32,600 nucleotides of DNA from an uncultured Oscillospiraceae bacterium (GCA_934572325.1 CAKTKT010000018.1:1-32600); one strand, 5' to 3'. Counted from the stretch's first letter, positions 24,978-32,600 are shown. Program-made: numbers and translations. Notes: generated from the letters alone by a model not told the origin.

Positions 24978-26171
24978 TCATATCATTTCGCGGTAGATCG
25001 CGCTGTATCGCTCATACATACGTTCCCCGGAGAAGCTCTCGCGCAGGGGAGCAAATTCCTCCGGCGCGGGAGGGGATGCGAGAAAGCCCATGACGCTCTC
25101 GCGCAGCGCCGCGACGTCGCCCGGCGCTGTGAAGCGCCCGACGGGCGGCGGCGCGGTCTCCGCAGTGCCGCCCGCAGCAAAGCCCGCCACGGGCGTGCCG
25201 CAGCACACCGCCTCCAGGCAGGTCGTCGGAAGATTTTCCATTGCGGAGCATATCACGAACACGTCCGCCATCGAGTAATACTCCGCCAGCTCCCGCTGAT
25301 TGTCGGTGCGCCCCATGGCGATGACGTTCGGCGGAAACTCCTCCGTGAGATCGTCCACGCCGATGAGTATGAATTTCACGCGCTCGTTTTTCATGCTCTC
25401 CGCGAGGCGCAGCACATCCCGCCCGCCCTTGCGCGCGTCCATCATGTACGGCGCGACGGCAAGCACGACCTTCTCATCCGAAAGCCCGTGCCGCGCCCGC
25501 AGGTGCGCGAAATCGCGCGGGCGGAAAAGCGCGGTGTCAATGCCGTTTGGCACAACGCGCACGTCGTACTCCTCCCCCAGAAACGACCTCCGCACCCGCT
25601 CCGCCAGCCACTCGGACGGCGTGCAGACAAGCATCCTCTGCCCCGCGAGCAGCGCGCGCTTCTCGCGCCACATCCTCGCCGTGAAGTCAAAAAGCACGCT
25701 CTTGGGATACTCTGCAAGCTGCGGGCACTTGCCGCAGCCGGTCTGCCAGCGATCGCAGGCGTTTGCAAAGCCGCACTTGCCGGTATAGGCAAACTCGCAG
25801 TGGAACGTGTACACCAGCGGGATGTTGTGCCCGCGGATATACTCAAAAAGCGGCTTCAGGTTGACAAAATACGCATGAGGCTCGTGCAGGTGGACAATAT
25901 CCGGCTTGAAGCCGTCCATAAAGCGCAGCAAGCGCCGCGTGGAGAAGAAGGAGTAGCACCCCGTCAGCCCCGTTACGCGCGTGAGCGCGGCGTGAAGCGC
26001 CGTCTCCCAGTCGAGGGCGAACTTGAGGGTATTCTCCTCCCCGATGTTCTTCCCGCGCCCGTAGCACACCGCCGCCTCGCCGCCGCGCGCCCTGACCTCG
26101 GTATAGAGCTTATAGACGATCTTGCCGGTGCTGCCGGACTTGCAGACCGAGTCGATATACAGTACCCGCAT
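24978..26171 (-). CDS. GT4-family glycosyltransferase with a four-cysteine insert
   Basis: A 397-residue GT4 enzyme. The N-domain contains PDIVHLHEPHAYFVN and VYTFHCEFAYTGKC, followed by a Cys-rich insert (CGFANACDRWQTGCGKCPQL, around residues 125-150) seen in a subgroup of colanic-acid-type GT4 proteins and possibly binding a metal. The C-domain has VVPNGIDTALF, VAPYMMDARKGG and SAMENLPTTCLEAVCCGTPVAG. The ATG at 26171 is two bases after the capG stop; a TTG at 26189 inside capG is an unlikely alternative. Specificity unknown. Confidence 0.87.
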   Translation of the reverse strand: MRVLYIDSVCKSGSTGKIVYKLYTEVRARGGEAAVCYGRGKNIGEENTLKFALDWETALHAALTRVTGLTGCYSFFSTRRLLRFMDGFKPDIVHLHEPHAYFVNLKPLFEYIRGHNIPLVYTFHCEFAYTGKCGFANACDRWQTGCGKCPQLAEYPKSVLFDFTARMWREKRALLAGQRMLVCTPSEWLAERVRRSFLGEEYDVRVVPNGIDTALFRPRDFAHLRARHGLSDEKVVLAVAPYMMDARKGGRDVLRLAESMKNERVKFILIGVDDLTEEFPPNVIAMGRTDNQRELAEYYSMADVFVICSAMENLPTTCLEAVCCGTPVAGFAAGGTAETAPPPVGRFTAPGDVAALRESVMGFLASPPAPEEFAPLRESFSGERMYERYSAIYREMI

Positions 26172-26173
26172 TG

Positions 26174-27358
26174 TCAGAATTTTCTCCAAACCATTCTGTC
26201 CACCACGCCGGTATATGACTGGATGAGCCTTACGACCTTGGCGGAGACGTTCTCCTCCACATAGTCCGGCACGGGAACGCCGAGATCGCTGTTTTCGTTC
26301 ATGGCGACGGCGGTGTCCACCGCCTGCAAAAGCGATTTTTCATCAATGCCCGCCAGCACGAAGCAGCCCTTGTCCAGCGCCTCCGGGCGCTCGGTGCTCG
26401 TGCGGATGCAGACGGCGGGGAACGGACGCCCCACGGAGAGGAAAAAGCTGCTCTCCTCCGGCAGTGTGCCGCTGTCGGACACGACGGCAAAGGCGTTCAT
26501 CTGTAGGGCGTTATAGTCGAAAAAGCCGAGCGGCTCATGCCGGATGACGCGCCTGTCGAGCTCAAACCCGCTCGCCTCAAGGCGCTTTGCCGAGCGCGGA
26601 TGGCAGGAATAGAGTATCGGCATATCGTACCTCTCCGCCATTTTGTTGATGGCGGTGAAGAGCGAGATAAAGTTTCTTTCGGTGTCTATGTTCTCCTCCC
26701 GATGCGCCGAGAGCAGGATGTATCTTCCCTTTTCCAGCCCAAGACGGGAGTGTATATCCGAGTTTTCGATGCTTTCAAGGTTTTTGTGCAGCACCTCCGC
26801 CATGGGCGAGCCCGTGACATACGTGCGCTCCTTCGGCAGCCCGCACTCGATGAGATAGCGGCGGGCGTGCTCGGAATAGGCGAGGTTGACGTCCGAGATA
26901 ATGTCAACTATGCGGCGGTTCGTCTCCTCCGGCAGGCACTCGTCCTTGCAGCGGTTGCCCGCCTCCATGTGGAAGATGGGGATATGCAGGCGCTTTGCCG
27001 CGATGGCGGAGAGACAGGAGTTCGTGTCGCCGAGGATCAAAAGCGCGTCGGGGCGTATCTCGCTCATGAGCTTATACGAGCAGTTGATGATGCCGCCCAC
27101 GGTCTCGCCGAGGTCGCCGCCCGCCGCGTCCATGTATACCTCCGGCGCGTCGATGCCGAGATCGCGGAAGAACACGCCGTTGAGGCTGTAGTCATAATTC
27201 TGTCCGGTGTGGGCGAGTATGCAGTCAAAGTAGGCGCGGCATTTGCCGATGACCGCCGCGAGGCGTATAATCTCCGGGCGTGTGCCGACGATGATGAGCA
27301 GCTTCAGTCTCCCGTTGTTTTTGAAGTGTACATCCGAATAATCCAGCTTCATGCTCAT
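26174..27358 (-). CDS. capG: UDP-2-acetamido-2,6-dideoxy-L-talose 2-epimerase (CapG/FnlC)
   Basis: A 394-residue non-hydrolysing 2-epimerase of the WecB fold. Motifs are VGTRPEIIRLA, GDTNSCLSAI, HMEAGNRC, PEETNRRIVD, SAHREENIDTE and VSDSGTLPEESSFF; the HMEAGNRC and SGTLPEESS forms distinguish this CapG/WbpI branch from WecB. It should convert UDP-L-PneNAc, made by CapF, to UDP-N-acetyl-L-fucosamine. The CapG rather than WbpI call rests on direct adjacency to capF and capE. GAGGAG lies nine bases before the ATG, within the capF end. A homologue acting on the diacetamido uronate (WbpI) is missing, so dual use cannot be ruled out. Confidence 0.9.
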   Translation of the reverse strand: MSMKLDYSDVHFKNNGRLKLLIIVGTRPEIIRLAAVIGKCRAYFDCILAHTGQNYDYSLNGVFFRDLGIDAPEVYMDAAGGDLGETVGGIINCSYKLMSEIRPDALLILGDTNSCLSAIAAKRLHIPIFHMEAGNRCKDECLPEETNRRIVDIISDVNLAYSEHARRYLIECGLPKERTYVTGSPMAEVLHKNLESIENSDIHSRLGLEKGRYILLSAHREENIDTERNFISLFTAINKMAERYDMPILYSCHPRSAKRLEASGFELDRRVIRHEPLGFFDYNALQMNAFAVVSDSGTLPEESSFFLSVGRPFPAVCIRTSTERPEALDKGCFVLAGIDEKSLLQAVDTAVAMNENSDLGVPVPDYVEENVSAKVVRLIQSYTGVVDRMVWRKF

Positions 27359-27361
27359 ATT

Positions 27362-28561
27362 CTATATCTCCTCGAAGAACGTGTCCGGCTTCGCCGGATC
27401 GAAGCACTCGTTCGCCCACATCACGGTGACAAGCTCGTCCGTGTCGGAGAGGTTGAAAATGGAGTGCGTGTACCCCGGCAGCATATGCACCGCCTGTATG
27501 CGCTCGCCGCTGACCTCAAGCTCGACGACCTCGTCCGTGCCTATTTTCCGCTCGCGGATAAGCCCATGCCCCGCGACGACGATGAACAGCTCCCACTTGC
27601 TGTTGTGCCAGTGCTGCCCCTTGGTGACGCCGGGCTTGGAGATGTTAACGCTCACCTGCCCGCATTTCGCGGTGCGGATAAGCTCGGTAAAGCTGCCGCG
27701 CTGGTCGGCGTTCATCTTCAGGTCATACGCCGCCCTTTCCGGCGGAAGATAGCTGAGATAAGTGGAGTAGAGCTTCTTTTCAAACGAGCCCGCCGGTATC
27801 TCCGGCATGAGGTGCGTCACGCTCTGCGCCCTGAACGCCTCCAACAGCCCCGCAATGCGCCCGAGCGTGACGGTGTGCGTCACGGGAACATAGCAGAAGC
27901 GCCCGCCGCCGCGCGGCGTCGGGGTCAGCCCCGCATAGTCGCAGCGGTGCTCCGCGCCCTCAAGCGCGGCAATAAGCTCCTCCACCACGTCGTCTATGTA
28001 CACAAGCTCCAGCTCCGTCGCGGGGTCGTTGACCGTGATGGGGAGATCGCGGGCGGTGTTATGGCAGAACGTGGCGACGGCGCTGTTGTAGTTCGGGCGG
28101 CACCACTTGCCGAACACGTTCGGGAAGCGGTAGACGAGCACCGGCGCACCGGTGCGCTCCGCGTAGGCGAAGAACAGCTCCTCCCCCGCGAGCTTCGATC
28201 TGCCGTAGTCCGATCCGGCGTAGCGTCCGGTGAGGCTCGCCTGCGCGGAGCTGGAGAGCATGACGGGGCAGGCGTTGCCCGCGCGCTCCAGCGCGTCCAG
28301 CAGCTCCTCGGCAAAGCCGAAATTTCCCTGCATAAACTCCTCCGCGTCCTTCGGGCGGTTGACCCCCGCGAGGTTGAACACGAAGTCCGCCCGACGGCAC
28401 CAGTCCGCCAGCGCGTTGGCGCCGCTCTCGCGCGTATACGCGAAAATCTCCTCTATATTCAGCCCTGGGCGGGTCTTGTCCTTGCCGTCGCGGATATTCT
28501 CCAGCGCGCGGCAGAGGTTTTTCCCCACGAAGCCGGCAGCGCCCGTAACAAGAATGTTCAC
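27362..28561 (-). CDS. capF: CapF/FnlB bifunctional reductase with cupin domain
   Basis: A 399-residue two-domain protein. The N-terminal SDR domain (GAAGFVGKNLC near residues 7-17; SDYGRSKLAGEE with the YxxxK pair) reduces the 4-keto sugar with NADPH. The C-terminal cupin from about residue 270, with the metal-ligand stretch KGQHWHNSKWE and AVHMLPGYTHSIFNL, performs the preceding 3-epimerisation. Together these give UDP-L-PneNAc from the CapE product. The start is GTG at 28561 behind a GGGAGGG site. A short heptamer array separates it from capE. Confidence 0.94.
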   Translation of the reverse strand: MNILVTGAAGFVGKNLCRALENIRDGKDKTRPGLNIEEIFAYTRESGANALADWCRRADFVFNLAGVNRPKDAEEFMQGNFGFAEELLDALERAGNACPVMLSSSAQASLTGRYAGSDYGRSKLAGEELFFAYAERTGAPVLVYRFPNVFGKWCRPNYNSAVATFCHNTARDLPITVNDPATELELVYIDDVVEELIAALEGAEHRCDYAGLTPTPRGGGRFCYVPVTHTVTLGRIAGLLEAFRAQSVTHLMPEIPAGSFEKKLYSTYLSYLPPERAAYDLKMNADQRGSFTELIRTAKCGQVSVNISKPGVTKGQHWHNSKWELFIVVAGHGLIRERKIGTDEVVELEVSGERIQAVHMLPGYTHSIFNLSDTDELVTVMWANECFDPAKPDTFFEEI

Positions 28562-28581
28562 GCCATCACCCTCCCTTGAAA

Positions 28582-28616
28582 GATCCTAACTTCTAACGCC
28601 TAATTCCTAATTTAAG
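28582..28616 (-). repeat. Degenerate heptamer tandem array at the capE-capF junction
   Basis: On the minus strand four consecutive 7-base units read TAGGAAT, TAGGCGT, TAGAAGT and TAGGATC (28609-28582), preceded by a partial unit. The first copy contains the TAG stop of capE. Such TTAGGAATTAGG-like strings recur in intergenic DNA of many bacteria; no function is known to me. The array is the only A+T-rich stretch among the cap genes. Confidence 0.7.
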
Positions 28617-29653
28617 ATTCCCATTTTCTCAAGCTGCCGGCGGATATATTTGAGCGAGAGCAGCTTCTCCTTGACCTCGGCGAGCGTGAGCATACGGGTG
28701 TTGTTGGAGTTAAATTCGCTGAGATGGTTGCGCTCCACGTCGCCCTCGACAAAATACTTGTCATAGTTGAGACTGCGCTTGTCGCACGGCACGCGGTAAA
28801 AGCTGCCGAGATCCTCCGCGTTTGCGCACTCCTCGTTCGTCAAAAGCGTCTCGTACATCTTCTCGCCGTGGCGTATGCCGATAACGCGGATATTGCTCTT
28901 GTCGCCGCCGAAAAGCTCGCACACCGCCTCCGCCTGCGTTCGGATGGTGCAGGCGGGCGCCTTCTGCACGAGGATGTCCCCGCTCGCGCCGTTTTCAAAC
29001 GCGAAGAGGACGAGATCCACCGCCTCGTCGAGCGACATGATAAAGCGCGTCATGCTCGGCTCGGTTATGGTGATAGGCTCGCCGTTTTTAAGCTGCTCTA
29101 TCCACAGCGGGATGACGCTGCCGCGCGAGCACATCACGTTGCCGTAGCGCGTGCAGCATATCTTCGTGCGCGCGGGATCGACCGTGCGGGATTTCGCCAC
29201 GACGACCTTTTCCATCATCGCCTTGCTCGTGCCCATGGCGTTGATGGGGTACGCCGCCTTGTCGGTGGAAAGGCATATCGCCGCCCGCACGCCCTCGTCT
29301 ATCGCCGCGGTGAGCACGTTGTCCGTGCCGAAAACATTGGTCTTTACCGCCTCCAGCGGGAAAAACTCGCAGGACGGCACCTGCTTGAGCGCCGCCGCGT
29401 GGAAGATGTAGTCCACTCCGTGCATCGCGTTTTTCACCGATTGCAGATCGCGCACATCGCCTATGTAAAATTTCAGCTTGTCGGCGTACTGCGGCATACG
29501 CGCCTGAAGATCGTGGCGCATATCGTCCTGCTTCTTCTCGTCGCGCGAGAAAATGCGTATCTCGCCTATGTCGCTTGAAATGAAGCGGTTGAGCACCGCG
29601 TTTCCGAACGAGCCCGTGCCGCCGGTTATCATCAAAGTCTTATCTCTGAACAT
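28607..29653 (-). CDS. capE: UDP-GlcNAc 4,6-dehydratase, 5-inverting (CapE/FnlA)
   Basis: A 348-residue SDR enzyme that starts UDP-L-FucNAc synthesis by dehydrating and 5-epimerising UDP-GlcNAc. The nucleotide motif GGTGSFGNAVL spans residues 11-21. The active site reads LSTDKAAYPINAMGTSK: Asp131-Lys132 and a Met140-x3-Lys144 in place of the usual SDR Tyr-x3-Lys, which is the known CapE/WbjB variant. The frame is open 13 codons further, but ATG 29653 matches the family and has GAGAGG upstream. It follows the WbuB-like transferase gene after two bases. Confidence 0.95.
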   Translation of the reverse strand: MFRDKTLMITGGTGSFGNAVLNRFISSDIGEIRIFSRDEKKQDDMRHDLQARMPQYADKLKFYIGDVRDLQSVKNAMHGVDYIFHAAALKQVPSCEFFPLEAVKTNVFGTDNVLTAAIDEGVRAAICLSTDKAAYPINAMGTSKAMMEKVVVAKSRTVDPARTKICCTRYGNVMCSRGSVIPLWIEQLKNGEPITITEPSMTRFIMSLDEAVDLVLFAFENGASGDILVQKAPACTIRTQAEAVCELFGGDKSNIRVIGIRHGEKMYETLLTNEECANAEDLGSFYRVPCDKRSLNYDKYFVEGDVERNHLSEFNSNNTRMLTLAEVKEKLLSLKYIRRQLEKMGILN

Positions 29654-29655
29654 AT

Positions 29656-30897
29656 TCAGCCTCTCCCTGCCTCGTCCGGTCCGTTCACGCACTCTTCGAA
29701 CCTGTCCAGCAGCATTTTTTTATCGAAATGAGCCTCAAAATAAGCCCTTGCGTTTCTTCCGTATTCCGCGAGACGCGCGTCGTGCATCAGCGCCGCTATC
29801 GCGTCGGCAAGCGCCGGCGCATTCCCGATGGGGCTGCACACGCCGCACTCCGCCTCCTTCACTATCCGCTCCGTCTCGCCCGTGGCGCACGCGAGGATCG
29901 GCATGCCGCACGCCATGTAGGATTGCAGCTTTGCCGGTATGGTGTTGGCAAAAAGCGGATTATTCATGAACGAGACGAACGCCGCGTTGCACGCCGCGAG
30001 AAGCCCCGGTATGCTCTCGGCGCTCTGCCGCGGGATCATCACGAACATATCCTCCACGCCGAGGGCGCGTATGCGCTCCTCCAGCGCCGACTTGCTCCTG
30101 CCGTCGCCGACGATGACGAACGCCGCGTCCGCGCCGCCCGCCTTCAGCAGCGCGGCGGTCTCGGGCAAAATGTCCAGCCCCTGCGCCTGCCCGACGTTGC
30201 CGGTGAAGGCTATCTTGAATCTGCCGTCCGGCGGGATGAGCGCGCTTTTTACAGCGCCCGGGCGGTAAAACTCCTCCGCGTACTGCGGCCAGTAGCTCAC
30301 CTTTTCCCGCCCCTCCGCCATGCGCGCGCGTATCATCTCCACAAAGCTGGGCGAGGCGGCGAATATCCGGTCGCAGCGGCGGTAGATCGAGCGCACCATG
30401 CGCTCTATCGGGCGCAGAACGAGGGGCGAATGTATGCCGGTGACTATCTCGATATTCTCCGGCCAGAGATCCTGCACGTAGAGCCAGCAGGGTATGCGCC
30501 TTCGCTCGGCGTACCACACGCCGACGAGCGCCTGCGTCATGGGCGAGACCTCGAAAATGAAAACCATATCGGCGTCCAGCCGCGTAAAGCGCTGCCAAAG
30601 CCGACCCGACGCGACGAACGACAGGTAGTTGAGGCACATGCCCGCGGCGCTTTTGCCGCGCGCGATGAGCGGGATGCGGATAATGTCCATGCCCTCGTAG
30701 CGCTCGCGCCGTTTTTTGAACAGCCCGTAGCCCTTGAAGTATCTCCCGTAGGGATAGTTGGGTATGCCGGTGAGCACCGTTATTTTATACCCGCGCCGCA
30801 CCCACTCGGCGCACATATCGTTTATGCGGAACGCCTCCGGATAGAAATACTGGCTGACGACGAGGATATGCTTTTTTCTCTGTGCCGCATCGGTCAT
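29656..30897 (-). CDS. WbuB-like GT4 glycosyltransferase, probable L-FucNAc transferase
   Basis: A 413-residue GT4 enzyme. The N-terminus VVSQYFYPEAFRINDMC and the following TGIPNYPYGRYFKGY are characteristic of the WbuB/WcaI-like branch; WLYVQDLWPENIE and the C-domain FTGNVGQAQGLDIL and NNPLFANTIPAKLQSYMACGMPIL complete the fold. In E. coli serotypes wbuB accompanies fnlABC and is thought to transfer L-FucNAc; here it sits directly before capE, giving the same inference. AAGGAAG precedes the ATG, which overlaps the stop of the SDR gene as ATGA. Confidence 0.87.
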   Translation of the reverse strand: MTDAAQRKKHILVVSQYFYPEAFRINDMCAEWVRRGYKITVLTGIPNYPYGRYFKGYGLFKKRRERYEGMDIIRIPLIARGKSAAGMCLNYLSFVASGRLWQRFTRLDADMVFIFEVSPMTQALVGVWYAERRRIPCWLYVQDLWPENIEIVTGIHSPLVLRPIERMVRSIYRRCDRIFAASPSFVEMIRARMAEGREKVSYWPQYAEEFYRPGAVKSALIPPDGRFKIAFTGNVGQAQGLDILPETAALLKAGGADAAFVIVGDGRSKSALEERIRALGVEDMFVMIPRQSAESIPGLLAACNAAFVSFMNNPLFANTIPAKLQSYMACGMPILACATGETERIVKEAECGVCSPIGNAPALADAIAALMHDARLAEYGRNARAYFEAHFDKKMLLDRFEECVNGPDEAGRG

Positions 30898-31784
30898 ATT
30901 GCTTCCTTTGATACTCCCTCTGTTATCTCAATGCTCTTCTGCAGGGTGTGCTCCCTGTACTCCCCGCCGGAGTAGTCGCTGAGCGCCATGTCGTAGCTCA
31001 GGCTGCCGAACGCCTTGTTCACAAGCCCCGTGAACGCGCCCATGAGCTTCAAAAGCCCCGTCAGCCCGCCCACGAGCCTTATCTTCCGCCCGTGAGCCGC
31101 CGCGATCATGCGCACAAGCTCGGACGTGTTGGCGTATTCGGCGTTCTGTGGGAAAAACGTTCCCTGCTCGTCGTTATCTATCATGAGCTTCACAAACGCC
31201 ATGAGGTTGCCCACAAAGAGCATGGAGCGCTCATTGTCCACGCGCGGGAAGAAGTGCAGATGCCGCGCGAAGAGCGAGAGCACCGGATAGTTCCCCCTGC
31301 AGCCCGGACCGTATATCATCGGCGGGCGCAGTATAACGACCCTGAAGCTATCCTCCGCGAGCTTTTTCAGCCGGTACTCCGCCTGGAGCTTGCTGTCGCC
31401 GTAGGCGTTCGCGGGGGAGCACATCGTTCCGCGCTCTATCCGCCGCCGCTCGCCCACGGGCGCGCTGTCGCCGTACACGATGGCGGAGCTCATGAATATG
31501 AACTGGTGCACGCCCTCCGCCTTCGCCTTTTTTGCGAGCGCCTCCGTCATGTCGGTGTTGATGCTGTAATACGCCTGCGCCTTCTCGGCGCTGATGTGCC
31601 CGTTGTCGGAGTGTGCCAGACCTGCCACGTGATAGACCGTGTCTATGCCCGTGAAGTCCTCGTCGCGCCACGAGCCGTCGCGCATGCTGATGGACACGGC
31701 GGCATAGCCGGAAAAGCCCTCTATGTAGCGCTTGAAGCACTTGCCGAGATAGCTGTTGATGCCGGTTATGAGAATGCGTTTCAT
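30894..31784 (-). CDS. NAD-dependent SDR reductase/epimerase, WbpV-like
   Basis: A 296-residue extended SDR. The glycine motif is TGINSYLGK (residues 7-15), the catalytic set is Ser100 (FMSSAIVYG) and Tyr128-x3-Lys132 (NAYGDSKLQAEY), and RPPMIYGPG follows. Similar proteins next to the initiating transferase, such as WbpV, reduce the 4-keto group of UDP-4-keto-6-deoxy-GlcNAc to give UDP-QuiNAc or FucNAc, the first sugar loaded on undecaprenyl phosphate. Its substrate here would need a 5-retaining dehydratase that the window does not show. Overlaps both neighbours by 4 bases. Confidence 0.8.
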   Translation of the reverse strand: MKRILITGINSYLGKCFKRYIEGFSGYAAVSISMRDGSWRDEDFTGIDTVYHVAGLAHSDNGHISAEKAQAYYSINTDMTEALAKKAKAEGVHQFIFMSSAIVYGDSAPVGERRRIERGTMCSPANAYGDSKLQAEYRLKKLAEDSFRVVILRPPMIYGPGCRGNYPVLSLFARHLHFFPRVDNERSMLFVGNLMAFVKLMIDNDEQGTFFPQNAEYANTSELVRMIAAAHGRKIRLVGGLTGLLKLMGAFTGLVNKAFGSLSYDMALSDYSGGEYREHTLQKSIEITEGVSKEAI

Positions 31785-32395
31785 ATATTTTTCTCCCGTT
31801 CAAGCCTGCCCGTGCCGCCCTCGACCACGCCGTCATGCCGCAGCACGCTCGCTATCGTGCCGAAAAAGCATTTGCAATCGAAAAGGAAGCTCAGGCGCTG
31901 AACATACTCCCCGTCGAGCCTCGCCTTATCCGGTATGGGCAGCTCATCCCGCCCGTTTATCTGCGCCCAGCCGGTCAGACCGGGCTTCACGTCGTTCGCG
32001 CCGTACCTGTCGCGCTCGGCGATAAGATCGTTTTGATTCCACAGCGCGGGGCGCGGTCCGATGACGGACATATCCCCCGCGAGGATGTTGAATAGCTGCG
32101 GCAGCTCGTCCAGGCTCGTCCTGCGCAGGAACGCGCCCGTGCGCATTATCCACTTCGCGGGATTTTCGAGCATATGGGTGGGCACGTCGCGGGGCGTGTC
32201 GGTGCGCATGGTGCGGAATTTGAAGATGCGGAAAAAGCCCTTATGAACGCCGAAGCGCTTCTGCCGGAAGAACACCGGTCCCGGAGAGTCGAGCTTTATC
32301 GCAAGCGAGATGACGAGCATGGGGATGCCGAGCACGGCGATGCCCGCAAGCGACAGCAAAATATCCAGTATTCTCTTAATAAAACGCTCGTACAT
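31781..32395 (-). CDS. Initiating undecaprenyl-phosphate sugar-1-phosphate transferase, PglC-like
   Basis: A 204-residue monotopic phosphoglycosyl transferase of the small, PglC-like type. A re-entrant hydrophobic helix at about residues 9-34 is followed by DSPGPVFFRQKRFG, FKFRTMRTD, the catalytic Asp96-Glu97 pair in SLDELPQL, and the uridine-site MSVIGPRPAL and KPGLTGWAQINGRDELP. It transfers a sugar phosphate from a UDP-sugar to undecaprenyl phosphate, starting the repeat unit. It is first in the operon, 70 bases after a consensus promoter, with AGGTGA as ribosome site. Confidence 0.94.
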   Translation of the reverse strand: MYERFIKRILDILLSLAGIAVLGIPMLVISLAIKLDSPGPVFFRQKRFGVHKGFFRIFKFRTMRTDTPRDVPTHMLENPAKWIMRTGAFLRRTSLDELPQLFNILAGDMSVIGPRPALWNQNDLIAERDRYGANDVKPGLTGWAQINGRDELPIPDKARLDGEYVQRLSFLFDCKCFFGTIASVLRHDGVVEGGTGRLEREKNI

Positions 32396-32464
32396 AGCTT
32401 CACCTGCCCTGTTTTATCCTCTGTATCCGCGTACTCCTTTACATTATACACCACAAATCATGTT

Positions 32465-32493
32465 ATTATATCATTGCACGCCTACAGTGTCAA
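32465..32493 (-). promoter_or_regulatory. Consensus sigma-A promoter of the polysaccharide operon
   Basis: The minus strand has TTGACA (32493-32488), exactly 17 bases, then TATAAT (32470-32465): a perfect match to both boxes. A start site near 32457 would give a leader of about 60 bases. A second TATAAT at 32448-32443 lacks a -35 partner. Such a strong core is usually held in check by a regulator or leader element; a palindrome lies 30 bases upstream. Confidence 0.88.
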
Positions 32494-32523
32494 CTCAAAA
32501 GCGTCCATGCGCAAAAAGCACAT

Positions 32524-32537
32524 TTGTAGGACTACAA
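32524..32537. promoter_or_regulatory. Palindrome upstream of the main promoter, possible operator
   Basis: TTGTAG-GA-CTACAA is a perfect 6+2+6 inverted repeat whose near edge is 30 bases upstream of the -35 box. The position suits an activator or a looped repressor more than a simple blocking repressor. No regulator gene is in the window, so the binding protein is unknown. It might instead belong to a divergent gene beyond base 32600. Confidence 0.45.
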
Positions 32538-32600
32538 TACATATTGGACAAGTGAATAAAAAGATATGAAGGATATGGTCTCATGAGTTATAGTTGAGTT

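Noticed and set aside
24483..26264. Plus-strand open frame of 593 codons opposite wbpG and a GT4 gene
   Set aside because: Arg/His/Ala-rich translation typical of a shadow frame; no ribosome site or domain.
26537..28579. Plus-strand open frame of 680 codons opposite capG and capF
   Set aside because: It mirrors the third-position G+C bias of the minus-strand genes, resembles no family, and lies antisense to two well-supported enzymes.
11..32589. CATGAGACC occurs near both window ends in opposite orientation
   Set aside because: A 9-base match is expected by chance in 32 kb, and flanking bases do not align well enough to call element ends.
1..32600. tRNA, rRNA, CRISPR arrays, insertion sequences, integrase or att sites
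   Set aside because: None found on reading both strands; the island at 12.3-21.15 kb has no transposase or long flanking repeats.

Overview
The window is a stretch of a G+C-rich, low-signal-peptide bacterial chromosome in which every recognisable gene reads on the minus strand. The gene set and order (dprA-topA-trmFO next to plsX-rnc, GTG/ATG starts with strong GGAGG-type ribosome sites, sigma-A type promoters, no lipid A genes) fits a Gram-positive anaerobe of the class Clostridia, most likely an Oscillospiraceae/Ruminococcaceae-like lineage. That placement is inference from family resemblance and synteny.

Two transcription units can be read. In minus-strand order, the first begins at a consensus promoter at 32465-32493 and runs about 24 kb to an intrinsic terminator at 8385-8422. 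It is a cell-surface polysaccharide locus of 21 genes: an initiating phosphoglycosyl transferase and an SDR reductase (30894-32395); a WbuB-like glycosyltransferase and the complete CapE-CapF-CapG route to UDP-N-acetyl-L-fucosamine (26174-30897); a bank of GT4/GT-B glycosyltransferases interrupted by a WbpG-type sugar amidotransferase (19479-26171); an asparagine-synthase-like protein and a Wzx flippase (16467-19450); the WbpA-WbpB-WbpD-WbpE module for UDP-2,3-diacetamido-2,3-dideoxy-glucuronic acid (12446-16405); WecC-WecB for UDP-ManNAcA (9952-12266); and a GT-C type membrane glycosyltransferase (8439-9914). No Wzy polymerase, Wzz/kinase pair or WbpI epimerase is recognisable inside the window.

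The second unit (8303 to beyond base 1) is housekeeping: a SpoU-type RNA methyltransferase, a broken dprA, topA, trmFO, plsX, rnc and a radical SAM protein, tightly packed with 1-14 base overlaps. It starts at a promoter whose spacer holds a perfect 5+2+5 palindrome.

The most interesting points are: dprA has lost its 5' end and carries an in-frame TAA between the Rossmann core and an otherwise intact winged-helix domain; a WbpG amidotransferase sits without its HisH/HisF ammonia supply, in a locus that also makes FucNAc and a 3-acetamido uronate; an asparagine-synthase-like protein has no N-terminal nucleophile and an altered PP-loop; and base composition drops sharply between about 12.3 and 21.15 kb, with the right-hand junction lying inside a glycosyltransferase gene. 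I do not see a clearly undescribed system; the novelty is in the combination and in these local oddities.
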